Positions 35,166 through 44,681 of a stretch of 64,000 nt of DNA are shown one piece after another (the first letter of the stretch is position 1; each line of letters begins with the position of its first letter). The notes below the pieces were generated by a model, which was not told the DNA's origin, ran no database searches, and saw only the letters and a program-made list of their open reading frames with translations. This stretch comes from Blattabacterium cuenoti (GTDB taxonomy: Bacteria > Bacteroidota > Bacteroidia > Flavobacteriales > Blattabacteriaceae), in assembly GCF_014251315.1 (NCBI RefSeq), contig NZ_CP059185.1:515017-579016 (forward strand). Direction: 5' to 3'. The position numbers and the translations under genes were made by a program.

Positions 35166-36995
35166 TTAAAAACTTTGTATAGCCATTAACTTACTATAAG
35201 TTCCTTTTTTTGAGATTAGAGTATTGTGTTGTCCTTGTTCTATAATTTTTCCTTTTTCCAACACAATAATATAATCTGCATTTTGTATAATATAAGAAGA
35301 TAATTTATGTGCTATTACAAGAGATGTTCTATTTTTTATTAGATCATTTAATGCTTTTTGAACTGTAATTTCCGATTCTGGATCTAATAATGAAGTTGCT
35401 TCATCCAAAATCATAATTGGAGGATTTTTAAACACAGCTCTAGCTATGCTAATTCTTTGTTTTTGACCTAAGGATAATTTATTTCCGTTATATCCAATAA
35501 TTGTATCATATCCTTTTGGTAGTTTTTCTATAAAACAATGTGCGTTAGCAATTTTAGCTGCTTGTATGACAGAATTGATAGATATTTTTTCTGATCCTAA
35601 TGCTATATTATTAAAAACAGAATCATTAAAAAGAACCGGTTCTTGAGTTACAAATCCTAATAATCTCCTATAATCTTTAATTTTTAAATGTTTAATATTC
35701 GTTCCATCTACAGTAATTTTACCAGATGTTGCATCATAAAAATTAGCTAATAAATTAGCAATAGTAGATTTTCCACTACCAGATCTACCTACTAAAACTA
35801 CAGTTTTTCCTTTTTTTAAAGAAAAACTTAAATTTTGAATTAATATCAATTTATTGTGAGTATATGACACATTACGAAATAAAATTTCATTTTCAAAATG
35901 AAAAATAGATTTATATTTAATTTTATTATTTGATACACATTTTGTATTCAAAATTTCGACAATACGTTCTGCTGCTGCTCTTCCTTTTTGAATATTGGAT
36001 ATAGAATTAACTAAACTTTTCGCTGGATTAATAATTTGGAAAAATAGTCCTATAAAAGGAAAAAGTATTTCTGCACCCATTCCTTTTTTTTCCAAAAAAA
36101 GTTTTCCTCCATACCAAATAATTAAAATTATTGTTATAGAGCCTAAAAATTCGCTCATAGGAGAAGCGAGTTCTTTTTTCCTATTAACACGAGAAGAAAG
36201 TATTTTCTGATATTCAGATACTTGTTCAAAACGTTTTTGCATTTGATTCTCTGCATTGAAAATATTTATAATTTTAGTAGAATTTAAAGTTTCTTCTATA
36301 ACAGAAAATAATTTACCTAACTGATTTTGAGCTCCTCTTGCATCTTTTTTTAAACTATTTCCTATAATAGATAAAAAAAAACCCATTAAAGGGAGCAGCA
36401 AAAAAGAAAATAATGTCAATTGATAATTCATAAAAAATAAGGTAAGCAAATGAAAAGTAATCATTATAGGAGAACTAATCAAATTAGCTAAAGAACTAAC
36501 AATGGAAACTTCTATTTCATTAACATCATTAGATAATCTAGACATTAAATCTCCATTTCTATTGTTTGAAAAAAAAATTATGGGTAAAGAAAGTATTTTT
36601 TTGTGAAAATCGTTTCGAATATTTCGAACTATAGAAGTCTTTATTCCTATTAAAAAATATTCAGCTAAGTATCGAAAAACATTTCTAATTAAAAAAAGAA
36701 AAATAATGAAAATACAAAATACAGCTAAAGTATTTATTTTTCCATACTTATATGATAATATTTTGATGTGATTATGAAAATATTTTATAATAAAATCAAA
36801 ATATTCATTAAAAGAATTAAAAAATGTTGTTTTATTTTTGTGTTCTGATGATTCAAGTAAAATGCTCAACACAGGTGAAATAGATATTATGGATATAACT
36901 GAAAATAAAGAATATAAAAAATTACATATTATATTAATAATATAATGATATTTATAAGCCTTTGAATAAGCTAAAATTTTTTCAAGTGCATTCAT
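35166..36995 (-). CDS. MsbA-like ABC transporter, fused permease and ATPase
   Basis: The 609-residue ABC half-transporter has six predicted membrane helices (about residues 17-330) and a C-terminal ATPase domain: Walker A 'GRSGSGKST', Q-loop 'GFVTQEPVLFND', signature 'LSLGQKQRISIARA', Walker B 'PIMILDEATSLLD' and H-loop 'VIAHKLS'. The length and arrangement suit lipid A/LPS or lipid flippase MsbA. In an organism that keeps LptC and BamA this is a sensible role, but substrate specificity cannot be read directly. It is divergent from secDF with a 107-bp gap. Confidence 0.85.
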   Translation of the reverse strand: MNALEKILAYSKAYKYHYIINIICNFLYSLFSVISIISISPVLSILLESSEHKNKTTFFNSFNEYFDFIIKYFHNHIKILSYKYGKINTLAVFCIFIIFLFLIRNVFRYLAEYFLIGIKTSIVRNIRNDFHKKILSLPIIFFSNNRNGDLMSRLSNDVNEIEVSIVSSLANLISSPIMITFHLLTLFFMNYQLTLFSFLLLPLMGFFLSIIGNSLKKDARGAQNQLGKLFSVIEETLNSTKIINIFNAENQMQKRFEQVSEYQKILSSRVNRKKELASPMSEFLGSITIILIIWYGGKLFLEKKGMGAEILFPFIGLFFQIINPAKSLVNSISNIQKGRAAAERIVEILNTKCVSNNKIKYKSIFHFENEILFRNVSYTHNKLILIQNLSFSLKKGKTVVLVGRSGSGKSTIANLLANFYDATSGKITVDGTNIKHLKIKDYRRLLGFVTQEPVLFNDSVFNNIALGSEKISINSVIQAAKIANAHCFIEKLPKGYDTIIGYNGNKLSLGQKQRISIARAVFKNPPIMILDEATSLLDPESEITVQKALNDLIKNRTSLVIAHKLSSYIIQNADYIIVLEKGKIIEQGQHNTLISKKGTYSKLMAIQSF

Positions 36996-37044
36996 TTAAT
37001 TCTCTTAAACCCAATAAAGATAATTATAAAAATTTTTTAATCTG

Positions 37045-37072
37045 TTGATAAAATAATAATTTCACATATAAA
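37045..37072 (+). promoter_or_regulatory. Candidate promoter upstream of secDF
   Basis: TTGATA (37045-37050) and TATAAA (37067-37072) are separated by 16 bp, a sigma-70-like arrangement, 30 bp before the secDF start. It lies in the divergent gap with the MsbA-like gene. In a genome this A/T-rich the match may be chance. Confidence 0.33.
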
Positions 37073-37102
37073 TTTTTTTATGCAAATCGATAGAAAAAAA
37101 AA

Positions 37103-39832
37103 ATGCGTATAAGAAACTTTTTTACGATTTTTGTAACTATAATATTGACCACAATTTGTTTATATTACATATCATATAGCATATATTCTGAAAAAAATAA
37201 TAAAAAAACTTTAAATCTAGGATTAGATTTAAAAGGAGGAATTAGTATGATTTTAGATATATCTGAAAAAGATTTGTTACAAAAATTTTCTGAAAATTCT
37301 CAAAATTTTATTTTTCTAAAAGCATTAGAAAATGCAGATATTAAAAAAAAAGAAAATCCAAATATAGATTATTTATCATCTTTCATTAATTTCTTTAATC
37401 AAGAAACAAAAAATCAAAAATTAAATATCAATTTATCTTCTACAAATTTATTTGGAAATAATTCGAATAATGAAGATATTAATTTTAATAGTTCTGATTC
37501 AGAAGTGGAAAAATTTTTAAGAAAAAAAGTAGAATCATCTATGATTTCTATTCAGAATATTTTAAGATCTAGAATAGATAGATTTGGAATCATACAACCC
37601 AATATTCAACGAATAAAAAATTCTAATCGAATTTTAATAGAATTGTCTGGAATAAAAAATATAGATAGAATAAAAAATATTTTAGAAAAAAAAGCGGAAT
37701 TACATTTTTTTGAAACTTATAATTTTCAAGAAATTATTTCATACTTTAATACAATCAATAAAAAATATTATGGAAATAAATTTTTTATTGATTTTTTAAA
37801 TCTTCCTCTTATAAAATCTTCAAATGTAGTCGGATTAGTTCATATAAAATATAAAAAAATCATTTCCGATTTTTTAAATTCTCCAGAAGCTATAAATTCT
37901 TTACCCTATCATTTACATGATGTAAAATTTTTGTGGGGATCTAAAAATTTAGATAACTTTTTTCAATTATTTGCTGTAAAAATCAATAATGAAAAAACAT
38001 TTCATTCTTTAAATGGAGATGTGGTTACCCATGCTTACAAATCTTTTGGTCCTTTAAATGAAACATTTATAAATATAAAAATGAATCAAGAAGGAACTAA
38101 AAAATGGAAAATGTTCACAGAAAGAAATATGGGGAAAAGTATCGCAATAGTACTTGATAATTTAGTATATGCAGCCCCTGTAGTAAAATCAGTCATCCCA
38201 AATGGGATGTCTCAAATATATGGAAATTTTTCAATACAAGAATCTAATGATTTAATAAATGTATTAAATACAGGAGAATTGCCTACCTCTGTAAGAGTAA
38301 TTCAAACTGACATAATGGGTCCCTCTTTAGGAAAAGAATCTATTCTAAGAGGAATCATATCTTTTTTAATAGCCTTATTTTTTATATTTATTTGGATGTT
38401 TTTTTACTACTCAATTCCAGGGTTATATGCTGATATTATTCTAATTTTTAATATCATATTTATTTTTGGGGTTCTCATTTCTATGAATGCAGTGTTAACT
38501 TTTCCTGGTATCGCAGGGATTATACTAACATTAGCAATGTCTATGGATGCTAATATTATCATTTATGAAAAAATAAAAGAAAATATTCAAAATAAGATCT
38601 CCACATTAATATCTATTAATAATAGTTACACATTACAGGGGGCTTTATCATCTATTATAGATGGACAAATAACGACTTTATTATGTGGAATCATTTTATT
38701 TTATTTTGGAACAGGACCAATTCGAGGATTTTCTACTACCTTAATTATTGGAATTATTATATCTATGTTTACTTCAACTTGTTTAGGAAGATTATTTTTA
38801 GAATGGCATTTAAAAAAATATAAAAAAATTTTTTTTCAAAAAAAAATGTTAATTCTTGTTTTGAATAAAATTAAAAATATGCAATATGACTTTTTGACCA
38901 AAAGAAAATGGGTTTATATGATTTCTTGTGCTCTCGTTATTATTAGTATATTTTCTTTTTTCTTAAAAGGATTCAATCTTGGATTAGATTTTGTTGGAGG
39001 ACGTTCTTATGTAATTCTTTTTGATCGTAAAATAGTTCCTGAAAAGATTTCAGAAATTTTATCAAAAACATTCATAGAAAATGGAAAACCTTCCTTTCCT
39101 AGGGTACAAACATTCGGAGATGAAAATCAACTCAAAATAGTCACAAAATACAAAATATGGGAAGAAAATAACCAAGCTGACGAAATAATTTTAAAAAAAA
39201 TGTTCACAGCTTTAAAATCTTTTTTTCCTATAAATTTTGATAACTTTAAAAATATAAAAAAAAATAAGTCATTAGGCATTATATCTATTGAAAAAGTAGG
39301 ACCTATAGTCGCTATAGATATGATTCACAAAGCTTTTATTTCTATTACAATTTCTTTAATAGGTATTTTTGCATATATCTTTATAAGATTCAAAAAATGG
39401 CAATTTGGATTAGGAGCAGTAGTTTCTCTAATTCACGATTCAATTATCGTTCTTGGAATATTTTCTTTTTTTCACAAAAAATTTCCTATTCTAGAAATAG
39501 ATCAAACTTTTATAGCTGCTTTATTAACGATAATAGGCTATTCTATCAATGATACCGTAATAGTTTATGATAAAATTAGAAACATTTCAAAAGAAACATT
39601 GTTTATGATGAAAGAAACCATAAATAAAGGAATCTGTAGTTCTCTTACTAGAACTATAAATACTTCTTTTATTACTTTATTAGTAATTTTGATTATTTTC
39701 TTATTTGGAGGAAAAGTTCTTCATAGTTTTCTATTAGCTCTATTTATTGGAATCAGTGTTGGAACTTATTCCTCCATATTCATAGCTCCATCTATAGTAT
39801 ATGATTGTTGTAAAAAAAATATAAAAAAATGA
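37103..39832 (+). CDS. secDF: Fused SecDF protein-export membrane protein
   Basis: The 909-residue fusion of SecD and SecF uses the proton motive force to help pull proteins across SecYEG. The SecD half has a first helix, a large periplasmic region and 'LNLGLDLKGGISMILDI'. The SecF half begins near residue 590 and carries 'GFNLGLDFVGGRSYVILF'. About twelve membrane segments are visible, including the RND-type blocks 'GIAGIILTLAMSMDANIIIYE' and 'LLTIIGYSINDTVIVYD', in which the conserved Asp residues (D1 'SMDANI', 'SINDT') are present. The stop overlaps tatA by 4 bp. Confidence 0.97.
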   Translation: MRIRNFFTIFVTIILTTICLYYISYSIYSEKNNKKTLNLGLDLKGGISMILDISEKDLLQKFSENSQNFIFLKALENADIKKKENPNIDYLSSFINFFNQETKNQKLNINLSSTNLFGNNSNNEDINFNSSDSEVEKFLRKKVESSMISIQNILRSRIDRFGIIQPNIQRIKNSNRILIELSGIKNIDRIKNILEKKAELHFFETYNFQEIISYFNTINKKYYGNKFFIDFLNLPLIKSSNVVGLVHIKYKKIISDFLNSPEAINSLPYHLHDVKFLWGSKNLDNFFQLFAVKINNEKTFHSLNGDVVTHAYKSFGPLNETFINIKMNQEGTKKWKMFTERNMGKSIAIVLDNLVYAAPVVKSVIPNGMSQIYGNFSIQESNDLINVLNTGELPTSVRVIQTDIMGPSLGKESILRGIISFLIALFFIFIWMFFYYSIPGLYADIILIFNIIFIFGVLISMNAVLTFPGIAGIILTLAMSMDANIIIYEKIKENIQNKISTLISINNSYTLQGALSSIIDGQITTLLCGIILFYFGTGPIRGFSTTLIIGIIISMFTSTCLGRLFLEWHLKKYKKIFFQKKMLILVLNKIKNMQYDFLTKRKWVYMISCALVIISIFSFFLKGFNLGLDFVGGRSYVILFDRKIVPEKISEILSKTFIENGKPSFPRVQTFGDENQLKIVTKYKIWEENNQADEIILKKMFTALKSFFPINFDNFKNIKKNKSLGIISIEKVGPIVAIDMIHKAFISITISLIGIFAYIFIRFKKWQFGLGAVVSLIHDSIIVLGIFSFFHKKFPILEIDQTFIAALLTIIGYSINDTVIVYDKIRNISKETLFMMKETINKGICSSLTRTINTSFITLLVILIIFLFGGKVLHSFLLALFIGISVGTYSSIFIAPSIVYDCCKKNIKK

Positions 39833-40098
39833 AAAATTTTTTATTTATTAGTATAGAAGAAAGTTTCTTTATCATTTTTATAGCCATACTTGTTTTTGGC
39901 CCTAAAAAAATACCAGACATAGCTCGTGGATTGGGAGAAGGAATACGTTATTTAAGAAATGCTAAAACGAAAATTAAAAATGAAATAATTCAAAATAATG
40001 TTAATCAATCTATAAAAAAAAAAGAAATTTATGAAGAAAAAAAAGGAAACAAACATATCCCTCCTTATTCTATAAAACGAAATAATTCAATCAATTAA
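39829..40098 (+). CDS. tatA: TatA/MttA-family twin-arginine translocase subunit
   Basis: The 89-residue protein has a short N-terminal transmembrane segment (about residues 11-24), the conserved 'FGPKKIPDIARGLGEGIRYLRNAK' hinge and amphipathic helix, and a polar Lys-rich tail. TatA forms the pore of the folded-protein exporter and needs TatC, which is not in the window. Its ATG overlaps the secDF stop (ATGA, 4 bp), so translation is probably coupled. The gene ends 3 bp before the convergent PPIase gene. Confidence 0.9.
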   Translation: MKNFLFISIEESFFIIFIAILVFGPKKIPDIARGLGEGIRYLRNAKTKIKNEIIQNNVNQSIKKKEIYEEKKGNKHIPPYSIKRNNSIN

Positions 40099-40101
40099 AT
40101 A

Positions 40102-42219
40102 TTATATATTTTTTCTATAATCTTTAATATTAGATTTTTCAATTAATACATTTCCTATTTCTTCTAAAATATTTTTTCTTAAAAAAGTATTCAAAGTTTC
40201 TATCTCGGAATAAGAAAATTTTTTATATGTATTAAAACGTTTCAATGGTCTTATAAAAAAGACACCTTTTTCTCCTAATATTGGTTTAGAAGTTTCATAT
40301 AATTTTGAGGAAAAAGCATATCCTGCCACTTTAGGTTCTTGATTGTTTTCAATCATAGACTGATAAAAATTGATTTTGCAAGATTTATTTATTTTTTTAG
40401 AAAAAAGAAAAGCTATTTCTTCCAAATTTTTACATTTATTTTTCATTATTTTATATAGATAATGATCTATTTTTTTATTAATCAGAAAAGGAATAATATT
40501 GTTTTTTATTTCTTCAATGGGAAATCCTTTTTTTTGAATCTTAGATAAAAAAACCATGATGTAATCTTTATTTGAAGTGTAAAAAATTTTTTTATCTCCC
40601 TCTTTTCTCTTTTTTTCATAAGACCAATTTATGATTTCTTTGTCCAATTCTGTATTCAAATCATCAATATTCCATTGATAATTTTTTATTTCTTTCAAAA
40701 AAATAGTTTCATATCTTTTTTTTCTTGCATTATTAAGAAACGTATTAAGATTTAAATTTTTATTTTCTTTCATAAATTGTACAACTTCTTGATACAAAAT
40801 ATTTTCTGTTTTTTTTGATGGAGTTAGTGTTTTGATTATTATAGCAAATTGATAAGTAGGTTTGATATCTTTTACTTCATCAATTCTAATAATATGGTAT
40901 CCAAATTTAGTTTCAGTCAAACCTATTGTTCCTTTTTTATTTTTTGAAGAAAAGAAATTAAACGAACCCTTAAATGCTTCATTTTGTTCTTCATATTTTA
41001 TCCATCCTAAACTTCCTTTATTTTTTTTTGCACTGATGACATCATCAGATTTTTCCATTACTAAAGAATTGAATTTATTAGGATTTTTCATAACAATATC
41101 ATATATTATTTTCGCTATTTTTTCAGCTTTCTTTTTAGTTCTATTTTTAGGAAAACGTATAGAATCCTTATGAGAAATTAATATATGACTGGATAAAACT
41201 GTATTATATACCATTTTTTTTCCAGTGAGTTTAGCCATAATATAAATATTATTGTCTTTAACTGGACCAAACATACTTCCGATTTTATTTTTCTTATCCA
41301 AGAAATGTTGCAAAACAATAGGAAGATTTTTTTTCAAATAAAAATTTGAATCAAAAGGTTTTTCAGATTGATTAGAAACAATTGTAGAATTATGATTGGA
41401 AAACTTAAATTGATTAAACAATTTTTTTATTTCTATATCCATATTTCTTTCATCAGAAGATGATGGATGAGAACGAAAAATTACAAAACTAAGATTTCTT
41501 AAATTTTCTTTTTTGTAAAGAAATTTGTTTTTTTTAATAAAATCATAAATTTCATGACTTTTTATTATATTACATTTTTTTTCTATTTCTGAATAAGGAA
41601 TAAATATATAATCTATTATAGAAAATAAATTTTTATCTTTATAATTTAATTGAGCTTCTATAAAAGATGTATTTAATCCATGCATTAACATTTCTACATA
41701 TTTTTTTGTAATTATTCTTTTCGGAATATTCTTTTTTTCATAAGACCAAATATTTTTTTCTATTTCTACTTGAGGGGTTAAATTCAAAGGTAATTTTTCT
41801 AAATATTTTAAATATAATTGAAATTTTTTCATATCCATTTTTCCTTTTTCATTTTGAAAATCAATAATTTTACTATATATCGATTGCTTTTCTATTGCTT
41901 TCCAAAAATCTTTTTCTGTACTTTGTATTCCTAATTTTTTGGCTTGTTGATTTAATACTTTTTCATGAATTAATAATTTCCAAGCATCATTTTTCAAATA
42001 ATGATCAGGCTCATTTTCACGAAATCGTTTCAAAAATTTAAAACAATCAAGGTATTCTTCTAAAAAGACATTCTCTCCATTTACTTTTCCAATAATAGTG
42101 GAATTTTCAGTAAAAAATTTAAGCAAAATGTTAGGATCTAATATAAAAAATATCAAGGATATGCTTATAAAAAAGAAAATTATCCATGTATTTTTTCTAA
42201 TTTTTTCTAAAAAACTCAT
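40102..42219 (-). CDS. PpiD/SurA-like membrane-anchored peptidyl-prolyl isomerase
   Basis: The 705-residue protein has one N-terminal membrane anchor (about residues 12-31), a SurA_N-like helical domain, a parvulin domain (about residues 340-450: 'SSHILISH', 'GSLGWIKYEEQNEAF', 'TKFGYHIIRIDEV') and a long C-terminal tail. The domain order suits PpiD, a periplasmic chaperone at the Sec exit. It belongs to the Bacteroidota set lptC - CorC-type protein - PpiD-like. The start overlaps the CorC-type gene end by 4 bp. It is highly divergent and Lys-rich. Confidence 0.85.
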   Translation of the reverse strand: MSFLEKIRKNTWIIFFFISISLIFFILDPNILLKFFTENSTIIGKVNGENVFLEEYLDCFKFLKRFRENEPDHYLKNDAWKLLIHEKVLNQQAKKLGIQSTEKDFWKAIEKQSIYSKIIDFQNEKGKMDMKKFQLYLKYLEKLPLNLTPQVEIEKNIWSYEKKNIPKRIITKKYVEMLMHGLNTSFIEAQLNYKDKNLFSIIDYIFIPYSEIEKKCNIIKSHEIYDFIKKNKFLYKKENLRNLSFVIFRSHPSSSDERNMDIEIKKLFNQFKFSNHNSTIVSNQSEKPFDSNFYLKKNLPIVLQHFLDKKNKIGSMFGPVKDNNIYIMAKLTGKKMVYNTVLSSHILISHKDSIRFPKNRTKKKAEKIAKIIYDIVMKNPNKFNSLVMEKSDDVISAKKNKGSLGWIKYEEQNEAFKGSFNFFSSKNKKGTIGLTETKFGYHIIRIDEVKDIKPTYQFAIIIKTLTPSKKTENILYQEVVQFMKENKNLNLNTFLNNARKKRYETIFLKEIKNYQWNIDDLNTELDKEIINWSYEKKRKEGDKKIFYTSNKDYIMVFLSKIQKKGFPIEEIKNNIIPFLINKKIDHYLYKIMKNKCKNLEEIAFLFSKKINKSCKINFYQSMIENNQEPKVAGYAFSSKLYETSKPILGEKGVFFIRPLKRFNTYKKFSYSEIETLNTFLRKNILEEIGNVLIEKSNIKDYRKNI

Positions 42220-43517
42220 TCTAAAATTTCTTTTTTAAGGAAAACTTCTTCTATTTTATTTTTAGACACTTTTTTTATTTCAATATAAAAATTTTTCTTG
42301 AGAAGAATTTGATCTCCACTTCTTGGAATATCTCCTGTATAAGTTACAATCAAACCTCCTAAAGTTTCATATTTATCAGATTTAGGAAGATCTAAATTAT
42401 ATTTAGCATTAATAAAATCGATTTCTAAACGAGCAGAAAACAAAAATTCATGATCATTTAATTTATTATCCAATAATAAATTTTCATCATGTTCATCTCT
42501 AATGTCTCCAAGAAATTCTTCTAAAATATCTTCTATAGTTATCATTCCTGCTGTCCCCCCATACTCATCTAATACTATAGCGATACTTCTTTTTTTTTTG
42601 ATTAAAAGATCCATGATTTCCCTGACGGGAGTTGTGACATAAACTAATTCTACTGATCTAATTATAGAATCAATATTTTTTGGTTTTTTCAATAATTCTA
42701 AATAATGAATGTAACCTATAATATTATCTATGTTATTTTTATAAATAACGATTTTAGATAATCCACTTTCTGTAAAAAGATTTCTAATATTATCTATAGA
42801 AGAAAAAACTAGATTAGAAGAAACTATTTCTTTTCTAGGGACCATACATTCTCGTGCTTTTTTTTCAGAAAAATCCAAAGCTTTATGAAAAATTTCAATT
42901 TCAGATTCTATGAATTCTTTTCCTCTTACATTTTTTTCTATATTTTCTGATAAAAAACAAATCAAATCTTCTTTATCAAAAATTTTTTTTTTATCATTTT
43001 TTTGTTCTCCTAAAATTTTTAAAAAAACATTAGAAATCCAAATAATAGAATTCGTAATAGGATAAAATATTTTGTATATAACATATACAGGAACAATGAA
43101 TAAACTCAATAATTCATTTGAATACACACTAAATATTATTTTTGGAATAAATTCTCCAATAATTAAAATAATAGTAGCAGAAAAAACTGTTTCTAAAAAA
43201 ATTATCCATAAAGAATTATCCAAGAATTCTTTTGGAAAAAAAGACAAAAATAATTTTCCCATATGAATACCATATATAACTAAAGATATGGTATTACCAA
43301 TTAGCATTGTCGTAATAAACTTTTTAGAATTACTAATACTTTTTGAAAGAAGTTTAGAATGAAAAGATCCTTTCTTTTTTTCTTTTTCTAATTCTATTTT
43401 AAATAAACTAGAAGAAATTAAAGCCATTTCCATTCCAGAAAAAAAAGCAGATACAAGTATAGTAATAAAAACTATACTAATATGAAAAATTATATTATTT
43501 AATAGGAAAAGTCCCAC
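42216..43517 (-). CDS. Hemolysin-family/CorC-type CNNM transporter
   Basis: The 433-residue membrane protein has an N-terminal CNNM domain with three to four helices (to about residue 160), two CBS domains (about 220-340) and a C-terminal CorC_HlyC domain (about 350-430, 'LGGLIVTYTGDIPRSGDQI'). The CBS segment 'LDEYGGTAGMITIEDILEEFLGDIRDEHD' is read in parts and is typical. Members transport Mg2+/Co2+ or, as GldE, assist gliding motility in flavobacteria; no gliding genes are visible here, so ion handling is more likely. It overlaps lptC by 23 bp and the PpiD-like gene by 4 bp. Confidence 0.85.
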   Translation of the reverse strand: MGLFLLNNIIFHISIVFITILVSAFFSGMEMALISSSLFKIELEKEKKKGSFHSKLLSKSISNSKKFITTMLIGNTISLVIYGIHMGKLFLSFFPKEFLDNSLWIIFLETVFSATIILIIGEFIPKIIFSVYSNELLSLFIVPVYVIYKIFYPITNSIIWISNVFLKILGEQKNDKKKIFDKEDLICFLSENIEKNVRGKEFIESEIEIFHKALDFSEKKARECMVPRKEIVSSNLVFSSIDNIRNLFTESGLSKIVIYKNNIDNIIGYIHYLELLKKPKNIDSIIRSVELVYVTTPVREIMDLLIKKKRSIAIVLDEYGGTAGMITIEDILEEFLGDIRDEHDENLLLDNKLNDHEFLFSARLEIDFINAKYNLDLPKSDKYETLGGLIVTYTGDIPRSGDQILLKKNFYIEIKKVSKNKIEEVFLKKEILE

Positions 43518-44022
43518 TAATATTTTTTAATCTAATTTTTTTTAAATCTTCAGAAGCTTCTATTCCATTTGTCGCATGCAGTATAATCCCATTTGAATTA
43601 GATATAACTGTATATTTGTTATTAAATATTCTTTTATTTCTTCTATCCCAGAAAATTTCATCAGTTTTCAAAAAAAACCCTTCAGGATTCATAATTTTGA
43701 TATTTCCTTTAATGTGATAAAATATTTTATCAACTGATTTTACCCAATCTGCACTAAGATAAGTATATTTGTTATCATTTTTATCATAAATAAATAAATT
43801 CAAACCATTTGGAAATAAAGTATAAAAAGCATATTCTTTGATTACGGAAGAATAAATTACAAATTTTAAAAATCCTTTTTCTTTATAAAAAAAACTTGTT
43901 TTAATAAAAATATTTTTAGGAACTTCTTTTTTATTTATCCTTATTAAGGATTTTCTATTTACACAAGAAAATAGAAAAAAAAATAATAAAAAAAAATAAT
44001 AACAAAATTTATTACTGATTAT
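43495..44022 (-). CDS. lptC: LptC-like LPS export lipoprotein with non-canonical start
   Basis: The frame is open from an upstream stop (TAA 44041-44043) to 43495. It encodes a signal peptide with a lipobox ('FFLFSC', Cys20 if ATA 44020-44022 is the start), then a beta-rich domain that matches LptC by position upstream of the CorC-type and PpiD-like genes and by pattern ('YAFYTLFPNGLNLFIYD'). LptC passes LPS from the LptBFG exporter towards LptA. No ATG, GTG or TTG lies upstream of the lipobox in frame. ATA 44022 or ATC 44019 are the only start-like codons. A TTG at 43803 is in frame but would remove the signal peptide and about 73 residues. About 175 residues in all. Confidence 0.72.
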   Translation of the reverse strand: MISNKFCYYFFLLFFFLFSCVNRKSLIRINKKEVPKNIFIKTSFFYKEKGFLKFVIYSSVIKEYAFYTLFPNGLNLFIYDKNDNKYTYLSADWVKSVDKIFYHIKGNIKIMNPEGFFLKTDEIFWDRRNKRIFNNKYTVISNSNGIILHATNGIEASEDLKKIRLKNISGTFPIK

Positions 44023-44029
44023 TTTATTG

Positions 44030-44037
44030 TACTTTTG
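44030..44037 (+). promoter_or_regulatory. Candidate -7 promoter element for tRNA-Phe
   Basis: TACTTTTG matches the Bacteroidota -7 consensus TAnnTTTG exactly and ends 12 bp before the tRNA-Phe gene, the right distance for transcription to start just ahead of the tRNA. No clear -33 TTG is visible. It lies on the opposite strand just upstream of lptC. Confidence 0.45.
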
Positions 44038-44049
44038 TTTTTATGTTTT

Positions 44050-44122
44050 GGTATCTTAGCTCAGTAGGTAGAGCAAAGGACTGAAAATCCTTGTGTCCCC
44101 GGTTCGATTCCGGGAGATACCA
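44050..44122 (+). tRNA. tRNA-Phe (anticodon GAA)
   Basis: The 73-nt cloverleaf has a perfect seven-pair acceptor GGTATCT/AGATACC with discriminator A, D stem GCTC/GAGC, anticodon stem AAGGA/TCCTT with loop CTGAAAA (anticodon GAA at 44083-44085) and T arm CCCGG-TTCGATT-CCGGG. CCA is not encoded (the following bases are CTT). It lies divergently beside lptC and 17 bp from the convergent ompH end. Confidence 0.97.
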
Positions 44123-44139
44123 CTTTTCCACTTACTTAC

Positions 44140-44652
44140 TTATCTTACTCCTAATTCCTTTTTAACTTCTTCAGTTATATCTTCACCTTTATTAACTAAA
44201 ACGCCTTTTCCAGGACTACAATCATCAACTCTTATAATACTTTTATCTTTATCTATTACTTTATGAATAGCATTTTCTATTTTCTTATATATAGGATTTA
44301 ATAATTTATTTTGTTTTTTGGTTAAATCATCTGAAGCAGTTTTTTGATAAGCATGAGCTCTTGCTTGTAAAATCTCTAATTCTTTTTTAAGAATTGGATT
44401 TTTATTTTTTTGAAATTTTTCTGCTTTTTTATGAAATTCTTTTGCTAATTTATCTAATATATTTTCATGAATTTTGCTAATTCTATCTAATTCCTTTTGA
44501 GCAGTAGAAAATTCTGGCATTTTCTCTATCAAAGCCATACTATTAAGACAAACTATTTTTTTATGACATTCTTGATCCTTAGAATATGAAGAATATGAAT
44601 ATCCAAATAAAGAAATAAATAATAGAAAATAAAAAATGGTATTTTTTTTCAT
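44140..44652 (-). CDS. skp: OmpH/Skp-family periplasmic chaperone
   Basis: The 170-residue protein has an N-terminal signal peptide (about residues 1-26) and an OmpH domain. The beginning of the mature part 'IVCLNSMALIEKMPEFSTAQKELDRI' corresponds to the family's 'IGYVNSxxLLxxMPE' region, and long coiled-coil helices follow (about 58-120). The end 'IIRVDDCSPGKGVLVNKGEDITEEV' also fits. Skp holds unfolded outer-membrane proteins for BamA, which is encoded just upstream on the same strand (29-bp gap). The bamA-skp order is conserved in Bacteroidota. Confidence 0.92.
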   Translation of the reverse strand: MKKNTIFYFLLFISLFGYSYSSYSKDQECHKKIVCLNSMALIEKMPEFSTAQKELDRISKIHENILDKLAKEFHKKAEKFQKNKNPILKKELEILQARAHAYQKTASDDLTKKQNKLLNPIYKKIENAIHKVIDKDKSIIRVDDCSPGKGVLVNKGEDITEEVKKELGVR

Positions 44653-44681
44653 ATAATTTTTGTGTTTTTATTTGTATTGTT

